Positions 19,616-27,865 of a stretch of DNA of 47,808 nt are shown piece after piece. The notes beneath the pieces were generated by a model. That model was not told where the DNA came from, did no database searches, and saw only the letters and a program-made list of their open reading frames with translations. The DNA is taken from positions 1 through 47,808 of the IMG/VR virus record IMGVR_UViG_3300042453_003633; one strand, 5' to 3'. Position numbers and translations under genes: made by a program. The stretch comes from a virus. The stretch's first letter is position 1; every line of letters starts with the position of its first letter.

Positions 19616-19828
19616 TTATTCTCCCTTCTTTGCCTTGTATGCGAGCGTTGCACCCATTGCTTTTTTAAATGCTTCCTCATCGGGAAGCTCATAGGCCAGT
19701 TCTTTTTTAGCTGAAGTTACAAAATCACGCACTTCAAACGAATCTTTCCCTTCTTGTGCCATTTGCATTGCCTTGTCTTTAATCTTTTCCAAGGCTTCGA
19801 CACGTTTTTGGCGCGTTCCAGCTTCCAT
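19616..19828 (-). CDS. Small helical protein, 70 aa, own terminator
   Basis: MEAGTRQKRVEALEKIKDKA then MQMAQEGKDSFEVRDFVTSA describes a charged helical protein of 70 residues. It has a CCAAGG site close to the ATG and a strong terminator 25 bases after its stop, so it is a monocistronic unit at the edge between the leftward and rightward blocks. Position between divergent blocks would suit a regulator, but no HTH is visible. Confidence 0.65.
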   Translation of the reverse strand: MEAGTRQKRVEALEKIKDKAMQMAQEGKDSFEVRDFVTSAKKELAYELPDEEAFKKAMGATLAYKAKKGE

Positions 19829-19897
19829 CCTTGGTGCAAATTGAATTATTCTTCAACTATAACGCCTACATTTCTTGGATTCATCAACAATAGAATG

Positions 19898-19925
19898 TTG
19901 ACAGACAAAATAATCGGGCTATAAA
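19898..19925 (+). promoter_or_regulatory. Promoter of the rightward structural block
   Basis: TTGACA (19898-19903), 16-base spacer, TATAAA (19920-19925). The predicted start of transcription is within a few bases of the ATG at 19938, so the first mRNA would have almost no leader. Confidence 0.7.
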
Positions 19926-19937
19926 GCCATTAATGGC

Positions 19938-21380
19938 ATGACTCCTGCTGAATTAGCCGCTGCTTCGGCTTACCAACAAGAACAACAACGTTTAGCAGCG
20001 CAAAACCAGCAAGAACCGTCAAATATCCTGGACGTAATCGGAAAAATTGCGTTAGGCGCAGGTGTTGCCGCAGCCGGGACTCTGGGTGTTCGTCGTATGC
20101 TCCGTGGTGGAGCAGCAAAAGCAGCCACGCTGCAAGATGTAGCTTCTGCTGCCACTACTGGAGCGCCCAAAGCCAAAGAAGCGGTTGGTCGCCTTGGCGA
20201 AATTAATGAATACGTGCGGCAAGCAAGGACAGAACGTCCGACTGGCATTGTTCAAGCCAAACTTCCTACAGTTTCTGAGCTTGTTGCAGCAGAAGAAGAG
20301 TATCGGGCGTTCCGTCCAGACATCAGAGAAGATCTTTCGCCCGCTGTACAAGAAGCCCGCAGACAACAAGCAACTTCTAACTTGCTTGCCCGGGCACAAA
20401 AGATGCGTGAACCGTATCAAATGTCATTACCTGGCATTAATCCAACACTGATGGCAATCCGGGGGGCAGCGCAGGAGGTTGCCCCTAGCGTTGTTTATCA
20501 ACCTGGGCCGTCGGTGCGTCTTTCTGCTGCACCCAAACAACTTGGTATTTCTCTTGAGACTTTAACGTCTCAACAACAGGCAAATCTTCCTAATGTTTCT
20601 GCACACGCATCAAACGCCATTGGATCGGCAGAAGATCAAATTACAGGTAATGTGACGCGTGCTATCCAACGGAACGAAGATTTAAACCCTGAGCGTCTAC
20701 AGCAAATTATGCAAGGTCGCAGGGAAGCGGCGGCTGCTCGTGGGCGTCGGGGTCCTGCAATAGAACGTTCTTTAATTTTTAGGCCGGAAGAACGTGCAGC
20801 CTTTGAACAAAGCGTTGCATTATCTCAACCAACACCAGAAATTACTGTGCCGACCATTGGCGCACCCGGCGCTGAAGGCATGGGATTACTTGAGACTGGT
20901 GCCGTAACTGGCTCTCGCTCCAGCGTTATCAGCCAAGGTGCAAGTAATACATCTGTTCGCGGTATTTCTCGTGTTTCTTACGACTTGAGCACACGCAATC
21001 CAAGCACACAAGAATTTGAAGAACTTGGTGGTGGCATTGGCGTTTATGGTGTTGAACCTGCTTATGCCTCTGGTGCAGTCAAAAAAGAAACCGGTGAGTA
21101 CACTCCGACTGCAACACGCAAACCCACTGATCTTCCCCCTAGCTCCAAACGCTCTTTCCCTGAGGGGGTGATGTCACCCTTTGCCAAAATGTCGGACGAA
21201 GAGTTGGGCATGATGAGCATGGTGGGCGAAGGGGCCGAGGCACAAGCCGCACAACAGATGTTGAACCGTCGCCAGAATTTGGATTTAAACAGGGAGATAG
21301 ATAGAATATATAAATCAAATCCCCGTGAGCGGGCCCAACAACTCGTCTCTGATCTTTTAGATACCTTAAAGGGTGAATAA
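19938..21380 (+). CDS. Putative internal virion protein, 480 aa
   Basis: First gene of the rightward block. An N-terminal Gln-rich helix is followed by a membrane-like segment, ILDVIGKIALGAGVAAAGTL, at about residues 29-50. The rest is Ala/Gln/Arg-rich and low in Cys, ending in a helix VSDLLDTLKGE. Several following genes share this style (a Gly/Ala membrane segment plus helical repeats), as do ejection proteins of short-tailed phages. No enzymatic motif is visible. The ATG lies about 12 bases after a TATAAA box, so no ribosome site is possible and leaderless translation is implied. Confidence 0.6.
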   Translation: MTPAELAAASAYQQEQQRLAAQNQQEPSNILDVIGKIALGAGVAAAGTLGVRRMLRGGAAKAATLQDVASAATTGAPKAKEAVGRLGEINEYVRQARTERPTGIVQAKLPTVSELVAAEEEYRAFRPDIREDLSPAVQEARRQQATSNLLARAQKMREPYQMSLPGINPTLMAIRGAAQEVAPSVVYQPGPSVRLSAAPKQLGISLETLTSQQQANLPNVSAHASNAIGSAEDQITGNVTRAIQRNEDLNPERLQQIMQGRREAAAARGRRGPAIERSLIFRPEERAAFEQSVALSQPTPEITVPTIGAPGAEGMGLLETGAVTGSRSSVISQGASNTSVRGISRVSYDLSTRNPSTQEFEELGGGIGVYGVEPAYASGAVKKETGEYTPTATRKPTDLPPSSKRSFPEGVMSPFAKMSDEELGMMSMVGEGAEAQAAQQMLNRRQNLDLNREIDRIYKSNPRERAQQLVSDLLDTLKGE

Positions 21381-21382
21381 AA

Positions 21383-21604
21383 ATGGCTGAAAAAAAGAAA
21401 GAAAAAAAGTGGATCCAAGGCATGGACATGAAGGAAGGGGCCTTCACTGCCAAAGCTAAGAAGAAAGGGATTACTACCGCTCAGCTCCAAGAAAACGTGC
21501 TGGCCAATCCCGATAAGTACGATGAAAAAACGGTGAAGCAAGCGCGTCTTCGCCAAACGCTGGTAGGATTAAAAAAGAAAAAGAAAGAAAAGTCTGAGGG
21601 CTGA
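21383..21604 (+). CDS. Small basic phage protein, 73 aa
   Basis: Starts two bases after the previous stop. MAEKKKEKKWIQGMDMKEGA, then FTAKAKKKGITTAQLQENVL and KTVKQARLRQTLVGLKKKKK, matches the pattern of a widespread small virion-linked family (KKWIQ-A-x-x-x-GAFTxKAK... RARLAxTLRxL). Its role is unknown, though it is usually encoded among structural genes. It overlaps the next gene by one base (TGATG). Confidence 0.65.
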   Translation: MAEKKKEKKWIQGMDMKEGAFTAKAKKKGITTAQLQENVLANPDKYDEKTVKQARLRQTLVGLKKKKKEKSEG

Positions 21605-22257
21605 TGGCTAAAGACGCCAGGCTTGATCTAGGCCGTTATATTCAAAACCCTTTTAATCGACGCGGTGAAATTGGTAAGCGTCTAGATTTTGATGATCTGT
21701 TTCGGGCCAAACCTGAAACCGGTGACTATCCCTGGAACCCGTCAAGATTCAATGAACACGACCTTTTAAAGCGTTCAATGACACGTAAGGTCACCTTAAA
21801 CCCTGACCTTAACTTTGTAGGTAATACCCCGTTTTTTGACGACGCCGATTCTGGGGCAGACTTCCAGGTATTTGAAGGCTTGGGTCGTTTTAACCGTCCG
21901 GAAGATTATGACTTTAATGAGGGACGTGCACGTACAACCCAACGCCCTCAAGATCAACCAGACTTTAATCCCACCTGGATAGAAGCTTACAAAATTAGTC
22001 CAACTCTTAATCCTGGCAAGATGGCAAAAAATCCAATGCCACGCTTGCGTAATCCAGATCCCAACGGTTACCTCATGGCAATGGCTGAGAAACGTGTGGA
22101 GAGTGAGGCGGAAGATAAACCGTCAATTGCTCAGCTGTTAGATCGTCAAGGCCTTATTAAAAAAGAACAGGCCCAAGCTGAAGAACGGCAAGGTGAAAAA
22201 ACCGTTGATGCAGAACAAGTAGAAACAAACGTTTCTCCTGGTAAAAGCCAAGGGTAA
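21604..22257 (+). CDS. Hypothetical virion-block protein, 217 aa
   Basis: A charged, Asn/Pro/Asp-rich protein (GRYIQNPFNRRGEIGKRLDF, RKVTLNPDLNFVGNTPFFDD) with few hydrophobic helices and a Glu/Gln-rich C-terminus. It probably lacks a compact enzyme fold. One-base overlap with the previous gene suggests co-translation and a virion or assembly role. Not recognised. Confidence 0.6.
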   Translation: MAKDARLDLGRYIQNPFNRRGEIGKRLDFDDLFRAKPETGDYPWNPSRFNEHDLLKRSMTRKVTLNPDLNFVGNTPFFDDADSGADFQVFEGLGRFNRPEDYDFNEGRARTTQRPQDQPDFNPTWIEAYKISPTLNPGKMAKNPMPRLRNPDPNGYLMAMAEKRVESEAEDKPSIAQLLDRQGLIKKEQAQAEERQGEKTVDAEQVETNVSPGKSQG

Positions 22258-22290
22258 CCACCGATAAAATACAAATAACAAGGAGATAAC

Positions 22291-22914
22291 ATGATTCAAC
22301 TTGCGGGTAGATTTCTTAATGCAGCCAGAAGTTCGCCGCAAGTTCAACGGTTTCTTGCTGGTGGCGGTAAGGAGTTAATTGGTTCCTCGGTGCCGGGTGC
22401 CGTGTTAACCGGTGGTTTATCTGCGCTGTCCACAGGAAATCCCCTCGCAGGCTTGGTGGTTGGTGCAGCCGACCTGGTTACGAGCTCGGCACTTGCCCGT
22501 GGCCTTGGCAGCAAAACACTAGGTACTGCTTTAGAAAGAGCCGGGGCTCCAAAGGCGGCCACTGCATTGGCAGGTCGCTACGAAACCATTGTCCCGCAAG
22601 GGGGCAAAGCAGTTACTCGCTATTCGCCAAGTACACCGCAACACATTGCGATGGGCGTTGGAAGCATTGGTTCTACCTTGATGCTTGAACCGCTTTTCCA
22701 TCAAGCTGGCGCCGATCAACTAGCACAACAGCCGTATGTTGCAAGTCAAACCGCAACAGCTGATCAACAAATGTTACAGCGTGATTTAGTTAATAGGCTG
22801 CACGCTCAACAGCAGTTATCACCGGGCACCATGTATCAACTCCAGGGTTTGCCTGAGCGTATGGAAACTCCTTATGAGCTTGATCCATATATGCTCTCGG
22901 GAGGAAATATGTAA
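22291..22914 (+). CDS. Gly/Ala-rich membrane-active virion protein, 207 aa
   Basis: Strong AAGGAG ribosome site and a TAAAAT box 20 bases before the ATG. Residues 25-80 form hydrophobic Gly/Ser/Ala segments (GAVLTGGLSALSTGNPLAGL, VVGAADLVTSSALARGL), followed by a Gln-rich tail. The style fits an internal virion protein that enters the host membrane during DNA delivery. Function is inference. Confidence 0.6.
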   Translation: MIQLAGRFLNAARSSPQVQRFLAGGGKELIGSSVPGAVLTGGLSALSTGNPLAGLVVGAADLVTSSALARGLGSKTLGTALERAGAPKAATALAGRYETIVPQGGKAVTRYSPSTPQHIAMGVGSIGSTLMLEPLFHQAGADQLAQQPYVASQTATADQQMLQRDLVNRLHAQQQLSPGTMYQLQGLPERMETPYELDPYMLSGGNM

Positions 22915-23882
22915 TGGCGCCGCAAGTTAAATTTGCTAATCCAACAAAACTTACGGAATTTATTGGTGCCACTGTCGGCAAAATTATTCCGCAATCGGTG
23001 AAGGCAGGTTTTGCCACGGGTGTTGAAACCATGGCAGAACAGAAGGCACTCTCTCCTTCTACCCGTTACTCGGTTTTTTCTTCCAAGTTTCCTCAGCAAC
23101 TGGCAGAAAAAGGTGTGACCATTGGCCAAAAACCTGGCGAGTTTCTGGGTGCTTATGCCGCACGTGTATTAACTGATATTGGTAGTGATTCGTCACGCCA
23201 GGTGTATTGGCGCTACAACCATCCGATGGCGCTTGCTGATCGCGCTGTAGAGCAAATTGCAGGCACAGCATATGGTGATTTAGATCCCACGCAAAAAGCA
23301 TTAGTTGGCCTAGCGGTCGGCGCTCCGGTTGCTGCTTCTCTTGGAACAATGGATCTTACAAATCCTGGCGAGTTGTTCCGCCCCAAGGGATTCTCGCAAA
23401 GCTATGCAGAAGAGGGTTCGCAAGATCGACGGGAAACAGCTCAACCAGGGCTTGAGTTTGTTGAGCGTGTCGTTCTGGGTCGTCAAGGGCGCCCCTTAAA
23501 ATATGAAACGGCGCAAGAAGATATTCCTTCTTTAACGCCTGAGCGTTATGGCAGATATATGCAAAATTATTACCAGGATCGTGGCTTAGCTGGTCTTGGC
23601 TTGGTCAAGTTCACCCCCGAAAACCTTGAGGGTTATCCCGAAGCCCGCATCGTTGGTTTCCCAGTTGGCCTCCAAGCAGTAGGCGCTGTTGCTGGTGGTG
23701 CTACCGCAATGCGTCAGGCATTAAAACAACCGGGATTATCTACTGGCGGAAAAGCTGGTATTACTTTGGCCGGCTCTTTGATCGGTGCTGCAACAGGCAA
23801 TTTAATTAATAAAGCAATTGCATCATCACAAAATCATCCAGAAAAACTTCCTTCTACGTATGAATACCAGCAAAACATGTAG
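22914..23882 (+). CDS. Putative internal virion protein, 322 aa
   Basis: Overlaps the previous stop by one base (TAATG). It contains an Ala/Gly membrane-like stretch ALVGLAVGAPVAASLG near residue 128 and a second one, FPVGLQAVGAVAGGATAMRQ, near 250, then GKAGITLAGSLIGAATGNLI near 285. In between are Tyr- and Arg-rich helices (YGRYMQNYYQDRGLAGLGLV). Likely part of the same set of membrane-interacting virion proteins. Not recognised. Confidence 0.6.
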   Translation: MAPQVKFANPTKLTEFIGATVGKIIPQSVKAGFATGVETMAEQKALSPSTRYSVFSSKFPQQLAEKGVTIGQKPGEFLGAYAARVLTDIGSDSSRQVYWRYNHPMALADRAVEQIAGTAYGDLDPTQKALVGLAVGAPVAASLGTMDLTNPGELFRPKGFSQSYAEEGSQDRRETAQPGLEFVERVVLGRQGRPLKYETAQEDIPSLTPERYGRYMQNYYQDRGLAGLGLVKFTPENLEGYPEARIVGFPVGLQAVGAVAGGATAMRQALKQPGLSTGGKAGITLAGSLIGAATGNLINKAIASSQNHPEKLPSTYEYQQNM

Positions 23883-23921
23883 GCTGGTAAAATTAACTTA
23901 TTAAAAGCAGATAACTTTAAG

Positions 23922-24731
23922 ATGGCTAACGGTATTCCGGATCCCTGGTCAACGGCGGCCCAGGCTCCTTCTAGCCCTTTGTACGCTGCCCAAGGTGCTG
24001 CCACTTCTGGCATGGGGTTCCAGGATTTACTGAACCGCTTAAAAGGTGTTGGTACAAAAGGTCTTGAAGCAGGTCGCCAGGCCGCTGGCGCCGCAACAAC
24101 TCCCCTCGGCACTCGCGCAATCGGCTTGGCCGCTCCCGTTGCCGCAGGTGCAAGCAGCCTGATGCAAGGTGAAATTGCGAAAGGCGGTGGTGAGTTGGCT
24201 GGTGGTTTACTCGGTTATAAATTGACCGGTGGCTTAGCCTCTGCTGCTCAAACAGCAATGCCTGGTATTCGCGGCAAGATCGCTGGTGCTGGCATTCGCG
24301 CTCTCGGTGGTATTCTTGGCGGTGGCATTGGTGGCGGCGTCGCCGGTGGTGCTGCGCAGGCTGCACAAGACATCGTTGGTGGCGTTGAGCGCCGTCAGAT
24401 GGGCGCTGGCGAATCCCCCACAGGCGTTATCCCTGGCATTACCTCCAAGGGAGTTGAAGGGATCACAATGAATGATGTGCAACGGTTAATGATGCTTCAG
24501 CCCAAGATTGCTGAGCAGCTTATCCCGACATACAACCGCATGCGCGACGCTGACATGAGCCGCCAGATGCAGTTGAATCAACAGATGGGTCAACTCACGG
24601 GTGCTCTTAACCAGCAACGCTTCATGGCTGAGCTTGCCGGCGGCGCTCAATCCGAGGCTGGCGCTACCACTCGCAGCATCTTGACCGCAGCCAATCCTTA
24701 TGCAGCTTCTGCATTCCAATACAGGATTTGA
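23922..24731 (+). CDS. Gly-rich membrane-active virion protein, 269 aa
   Basis: A very Gly/Ala-rich central region (residues 65-150: GLAAPVAAGASSLMQGEIAK, GGGELAGGLLGYKLTGGLAS, IRALGGILGGGIGGGVAGGA) resembles the glycine-zipper segments of membrane-perforating proteins. The C-terminal part is Met/Gln-rich and helical. Genes of this style often form a channel for DNA translocation. A TAAAATTAAC box lies 28 bases before the start. Function is inference. Confidence 0.6.
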   Translation: MANGIPDPWSTAAQAPSSPLYAAQGAATSGMGFQDLLNRLKGVGTKGLEAGRQAAGAATTPLGTRAIGLAAPVAAGASSLMQGEIAKGGGELAGGLLGYKLTGGLASAAQTAMPGIRGKIAGAGIRALGGILGGGIGGGVAGGAAQAAQDIVGGVERRQMGAGESPTGVIPGITSKGVEGITMNDVQRLMMLQPKIAEQLIPTYNRMRDADMSRQMQLNQQMGQLTGALNQQRFMAELAGGAQSEAGATTRSILTAANPYAASAFQYRI

Positions 24732-24733
24732 TA

Positions 24734-25138
24734 ATGGAAAGTTTTTCCCTAGCCGGCAAGTATCCATTTTTAATGGATCCGGCTTTTCAAAAATTTTCTC
24801 CGGGTCTGCAAAAGCAAGTTTTTGCTGCTGAAACAGCAGGCAGTGAAACTAAAGCATTGACTGAGATGCTAGATCGCTTTAGCGATCCTGCGCGGATGCG
24901 CCAACAACTTCAGCTGGCTTCTGAATTTGATGAGCGTCGCTTAAAAGAAGCTGGTAAGTACAAGCTTCTCTTCGATCTTCCCGCTCAAATTACCGCTGCT
25001 TACGCAATCCCCGGCGCAATTGAAGCACAAGGTGGGGTCAATGTTGCCAACATTATGACAAGCGCTGGGGCTACAATTCCAAATCTTGTCGACTATCAAC
25101 GCGGTTCTTATAATTACACACCAAATCGTTATTTCTAA
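24734..25138 (+). CDS. Hypothetical virion-block protein, 134 aa
   Basis: The ATG at 24734 is preferred to a TTG two codons upstream; it lies 2 bases after the previous stop. The protein is helical (FSPGLQKQVFAAETAGSETK, MRQQLQLASEFDERRLKEAG) with a beta/Tyr-rich end (YQRGSYNYTPNRYF). Not recognised. Confidence 0.6.
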   Translation: MESFSLAGKYPFLMDPAFQKFSPGLQKQVFAAETAGSETKALTEMLDRFSDPARMRQQLQLASEFDERRLKEAGKYKLLFDLPAQITAAYAIPGAIEAQGGVNVANIMTSAGATIPNLVDYQRGSYNYTPNRYF

Positions 25139-25162
25139 TGTGAATGACATTAGACTGTAGAC

Positions 25163-25741
25163 ATGAGTGCTCCCGATTATTCTTCTATTTTTAGCAACTC
25201 AAAGTTTAATGCTTTTACACCAGTTGCTTTTGGTGAAAAAACCGGGAATTTAAGCAAAGCAGGAGGAGGAATGGCATTTGATCCCGTTACTTTAGGTCTA
25301 GGTGCTGCCAGCATTGGCGCTAGTCTCTTTGGTGCCGGCCAAGCTCGCCAAGCGCAAGCCAGTATTGCCAATGCCCAAATGGCAGCGGCAGCTGATCAAC
25401 TCAAGTGGCAGACCATGCTGGCCCGTGATACGGCCAAAGGTCAAATGGGTTCGGAAATCGGTTCTCGCGTTTTCCAAAGCACTGTTGCGCCTGATCTTGA
25501 GTTTGGTCGTCAACGGGAAGCCGCTATGTTTGCTGCTGGTCCCTTAGGTGAACGCCAGCTTGGTCTTGATGTTGAGCGTGCTCGGCGTCAATTTGGCCTA
25601 GAAGGTTCCGCTGAGGTGCGTGAAGCTAAGCAACGCGCAAATCGGGATGCCCTAAAGCAATCTTTGGCAGAAAGAGAAGCCACAATGGCTGGCATGTTTG
25701 GTCGTATTGCTCCACGTGAAGTGGGCACATTCTTTGTGTAG
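25163..25741 (+). CDS. Putative internal virion protein, 192 aa
   Basis: Contains a membrane-like segment PVTLGLGAASIGASLFGAG at about residue 42, followed by a long Ala/Gln/Arg helix (QARQAQASIANAQMAAAADQ ... AKQRANRDALKQSLAEREAT). This TM-plus-helix plan is like T7 gp14-type internal proteins. Function is inference from layout. Confidence 0.6.
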   Translation: MSAPDYSSIFSNSKFNAFTPVAFGEKTGNLSKAGGGMAFDPVTLGLGAASIGASLFGAGQARQAQASIANAQMAAAADQLKWQTMLARDTAKGQMGSEIGSRVFQSTVAPDLEFGRQREAAMFAAGPLGERQLGLDVERARRQFGLEGSAEVREAKQRANRDALKQSLAEREATMAGMFGRIAPREVGTFFV

Positions 25742-25751
25742 GAGTTAAATC

Positions 25752-26645
25752 ATGGGCGGCGGCGGAACCACAGTTCAATATCAATCTCCTCAGATTCCAA
25801 AGGATGACACCTTTGAGAAATATCTGGCGTATCAGCAGCAAAAAGAAACTGCTGCAGAAGAACGCGCTGCAAAAGAACGTGCAGAAGCTGCAGCTAAAGA
25901 AACGGCTCGTAAAGCTTCTGGCCAAGCCGGCTTCACTGGTCTTCGTACAGGTGTTGAACAGCAGCTGCGCCAAGGTTTAATTAGTTATTCCGATGCTACG
26001 GGTCAGCTGCGTGACTACGCCGCCAAATATGACCTGACGCCGCCTGAAACGGATATTGCTTCTTTAACCAAAACATATACAGAAGAGTTGCTCCCTGGTC
26101 GCCGCCAGACAGGTATCTCTGCCGCATACGAAGAACTTCTTGGCCGTCAAGCTACGGAAGAAGAAAAAGGCAAGGCAATGGAGCGTTTCCAGCAGGGCTA
26201 CTACAGCTCTGTCCAGGATCTGCGTGATTCTCTTTCCAAAGGTCAAGAGTATCAAGACAAATTTAATCAAAGTTATCTTGATAACTATTACGACACCATG
26301 TTTGGCAAGCAAGGTGTTGACGAGGCTGGTAAGAAAACGGGCAAGCGTACATTCACTTTTGACAAGAGTCTTCTGCCTACTTACGCAGAAACTACCAAAG
26401 ATCGAGCTGGCGTCGCACTACCTTCTTTTGCCGATCAGTTCCAAGGCAGCCCTGCAGAAATTGAAGAGCAGCTTCAGAATGTACGTGAAACACGCAAGTA
26501 CCTGTACAGTGCAGGTTTGACTAATCTCCAAGGAGAAATTGACAAAGAAACGCAGAAACTTAAGAATGAAGGTTCTTCTGCTGTTGCCAAGATTCAAGCG
26601 CAAGGAAATGTTTATCAACAACTTGTTGGCGCATTCAGTTTCTAA
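25752..26645 (+). CDS. Virion protein with DUF4214-like segment, 297 aa
   Basis: Starts MGGGGTTVQYQSPQIP, then a charged coiled coil (residues 28-55, Ala/Glu/Lys). At about residues 124-175 the stretch AAYEELLGRQATEEEKGKAM ... YYSSVQDLRDSLSKGQEYQD resembles the DUF4214/phycobilisome-linker-like helical unit: 'Y-x-x-L-L-G-R ... S-x-x-x-L-x-x-x-L-x-x-S-x-E-Y'. Such domains occur in cyanobacterial linkers and secreted proteins. A second coiled coil forms the C-terminus. The role in the virion is unknown. Confidence 0.55.
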   Translation: MGGGGTTVQYQSPQIPKDDTFEKYLAYQQQKETAAEERAAKERAEAAAKETARKASGQAGFTGLRTGVEQQLRQGLISYSDATGQLRDYAAKYDLTPPETDIASLTKTYTEELLPGRRQTGISAAYEELLGRQATEEEKGKAMERFQQGYYSSVQDLRDSLSKGQEYQDKFNQSYLDNYYDTMFGKQGVDEAGKKTGKRTFTFDKSLLPTYAETTKDRAGVALPSFADQFQGSPAEIEEQLQNVRETRKYLYSAGLTNLQGEIDKETQKLKNEGSSAVAKIQAQGNVYQQLVGAFSF

Positions 26646-26687
26646 AAGAATGTGCTTGATATAATTACTTTAGTTCTAAAAACGTAA

Positions 26688-26867
26688 ATGACCTACACTG
26701 CGCCCACCGGCCAAAGCGCCGCAGATGATTATTTTGACATTAATAAATTTGAGCAACTGCTTTCTCGCCTGGAATCTTCCAAGGGTCGTCAACAACGTCA
26801 AAAGTCTACCGAAGGTCGTCGTGACATTTATGCTCAGGGCCTTGCTTCAATGATGAGCAACTTTTGA
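26688..26867 (+). CDS. Tandem-duplicated small protein, copy 1, 59 aa
   Basis: MTYTAPTGQSAADDYFDINK then FEQLLSRLESSKGRQQRQKS and an RRDIYAQGLASMMSNF end. Exactly 200 bases downstream lies a near-identical copy. The product is charged and helical and is not recognised. A TATAATTA box sits 22 bases before the ATG. A 59-residue virion or packaging cofactor is plausible. Confidence 0.65.
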   Translation: MTYTAPTGQSAADDYFDINKFEQLLSRLESSKGRQQRQKSTEGRRDIYAQGLASMMSNF

Positions 26868-26887
26868 TCTTACCTGACATTTAAGTC

Positions 26888-27067
26888 ATGACTTATACTG
26901 CCCCCACTGGCCAAAGCGCCTCCGACGATTATTTTGATATTTCCAAGTTTGAACAGCTGCTTGATCGCCTGGAATCTTCCAAGGGTCGTCAGCAGCGTCA
27001 AAAATCTACCGAAGGCCGTCGCGATATCTTCGCTCAGGGTCTTGCTTCAATGATGAGCAACTTCTGA
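26888..27067 (+). CDS. Tandem-duplicated small protein, copy 2, 59 aa
   Basis: Same length and reading as copy 1 with a handful of changes (A to S at 12, N to S at 19, S to D at 26, Y to F at 48). The DNA differs mostly at synonymous third positions, so both copies appear to be under selection as protein. See findings. Confidence 0.65.
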   Translation: MTYTAPTGQSASDDYFDISKFEQLLDRLESSKGRQQRQKSTEGRRDIFAQGLASMMSNF

Positions 27068-27092
27068 TTTTTTCTTGTAAGATTTGTAAGCC

Positions 27093-27341
27093 ATGACCAG
27101 CAGCGTTCCCGCCGGACAAGTCGATGTTGATGATTGGTTCGACTTAGACAAATACCGTCAGGCTGCTGGCGTGGCCTATGAATTTTCCAAGAAAAAGATG
27201 GAGACCGCTGGTGAACAAGAACGAGAAACCATCGGCAAAGGCGCAGAAGAGCAGCGCACATCCGCTGAGCAGTCGCAAGAATTCAAGCAGCGCGACGAAA
27301 CCCGGGACTACGGCCAGGCCCAACGAGCTTATCGATATTGA
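27093..27341 (+). CDS. Third, diverged relative of the duplicated gene, 82 aa
   Basis: MTSSVPAGQVDVDDWFDLDK lines up with the N-terminus of the two copies (APTGQSADDYFDINKF), then diverges to a charged helix rich in Glu/Gln and ends DYGQAQRAYRY. The N-terminal DD-aromatic-FD-hydrophobic-x-K motif is shared by all three. Its 3' half overlaps the next frame. Confidence 0.6.
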   Translation: MTSSVPAGQVDVDDWFDLDKYRQAAGVAYEFSKKKMETAGEQERETIGKGAEEQRTSAEQSQEFKQRDETRDYGQAQRAYRY

Positions 27342-27828
27342 GTTATTCGATGCGTGGGTAGATAATCTCGACGCATCAACTCAAGAATCTTTCTGTGCGT
27401 TTGCCGCAGAAAATTACTCGTTAATCGAAATTTATCTCTACTCTCGTTTCCTTGGTTACAAGGGGACTATTACTGCGTGTGAACTCTGGGTTAAGGACAA
27501 CTACAAGAAACCCGATCACCGCAAAAAACTCCTTTATGAAATCGATGAGATGCAAGAGGATGTTCGTAAGTTACGTGAAGACGTAGAGAATGGTGTGGTC
27601 AAACGTGATGCAGGTGTTGCACGCGTTGCTTCTATGCAAAAAGAAATTAGAGGTCATATTGATCAAATTGAAAAATTCACCAATTCCAAAGACCGTAAGG
27701 GTTTGTTAATGGCCGGCGCAGATCGTGCCATTCGAGAGTTAATGTTTATTTTTAAAGATGACCCCATTGAGATTCCCTTGGAAGAAGCAACGATGAGTGT
27801 ATGGGCACGTATGCAACTTGAAGAATAA
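27178..27828 (+). CDS. Candidate terminase small subunit
   Basis: An open frame of 216 codons just before the terminase large subunit. The part after about residue 50 looks real: ELFDAWVDNLDASTQESFCA, an HTH-like LIEIYLYSRFLGYKGTITAC, then a long coiled coil EIDEMQEDVRKLREDVENGV. The first 50 residues lie antiphase in the previous gene and are Ser/Lys-rich. The true start may be the rare ATT at 27337, which overlaps the upstream stop as ATTGA, or a frameshift. The small-terminase role rests on position and on an N-terminal DNA-binding-like plus coiled-coil layout. Confidence 0.5.
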   Translation: MNFPRKRWRPLVNKNEKPSAKAQKSSAHPLSSRKNSSSATKPGTTARPNELIDIELFDAWVDNLDASTQESFCAFAAENYSLIEIYLYSRFLGYKGTITACELWVKDNYKKPDHRKKLLYEIDEMQEDVRKLREDVENGVVKRDAGVARVASMQKEIRGHIDQIEKFTNSKDRKGLLMAGADRAIRELMFIFKDDPIEIPLEEATMSVWARMQLEE

Positions 27829-27865
27829 TTCAGTTAGGATAGGTTTAAATCAAATAATTATACCG

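Noticed and set aside
21062-21556. A 164-codon leftward frame opposite the first rightward genes
   Set aside because: Antisense to well-supported coding sequence, with a product rich in Phe and Ser typical of an antisense of Lys/Glu-rich genes.
23971-24482. Leftward frames opposite the Gly-rich gene at 23922
   Set aside because: Highly Arg/His- or Ala/Asn-rich antisense shadows of a glycine-repeat gene.
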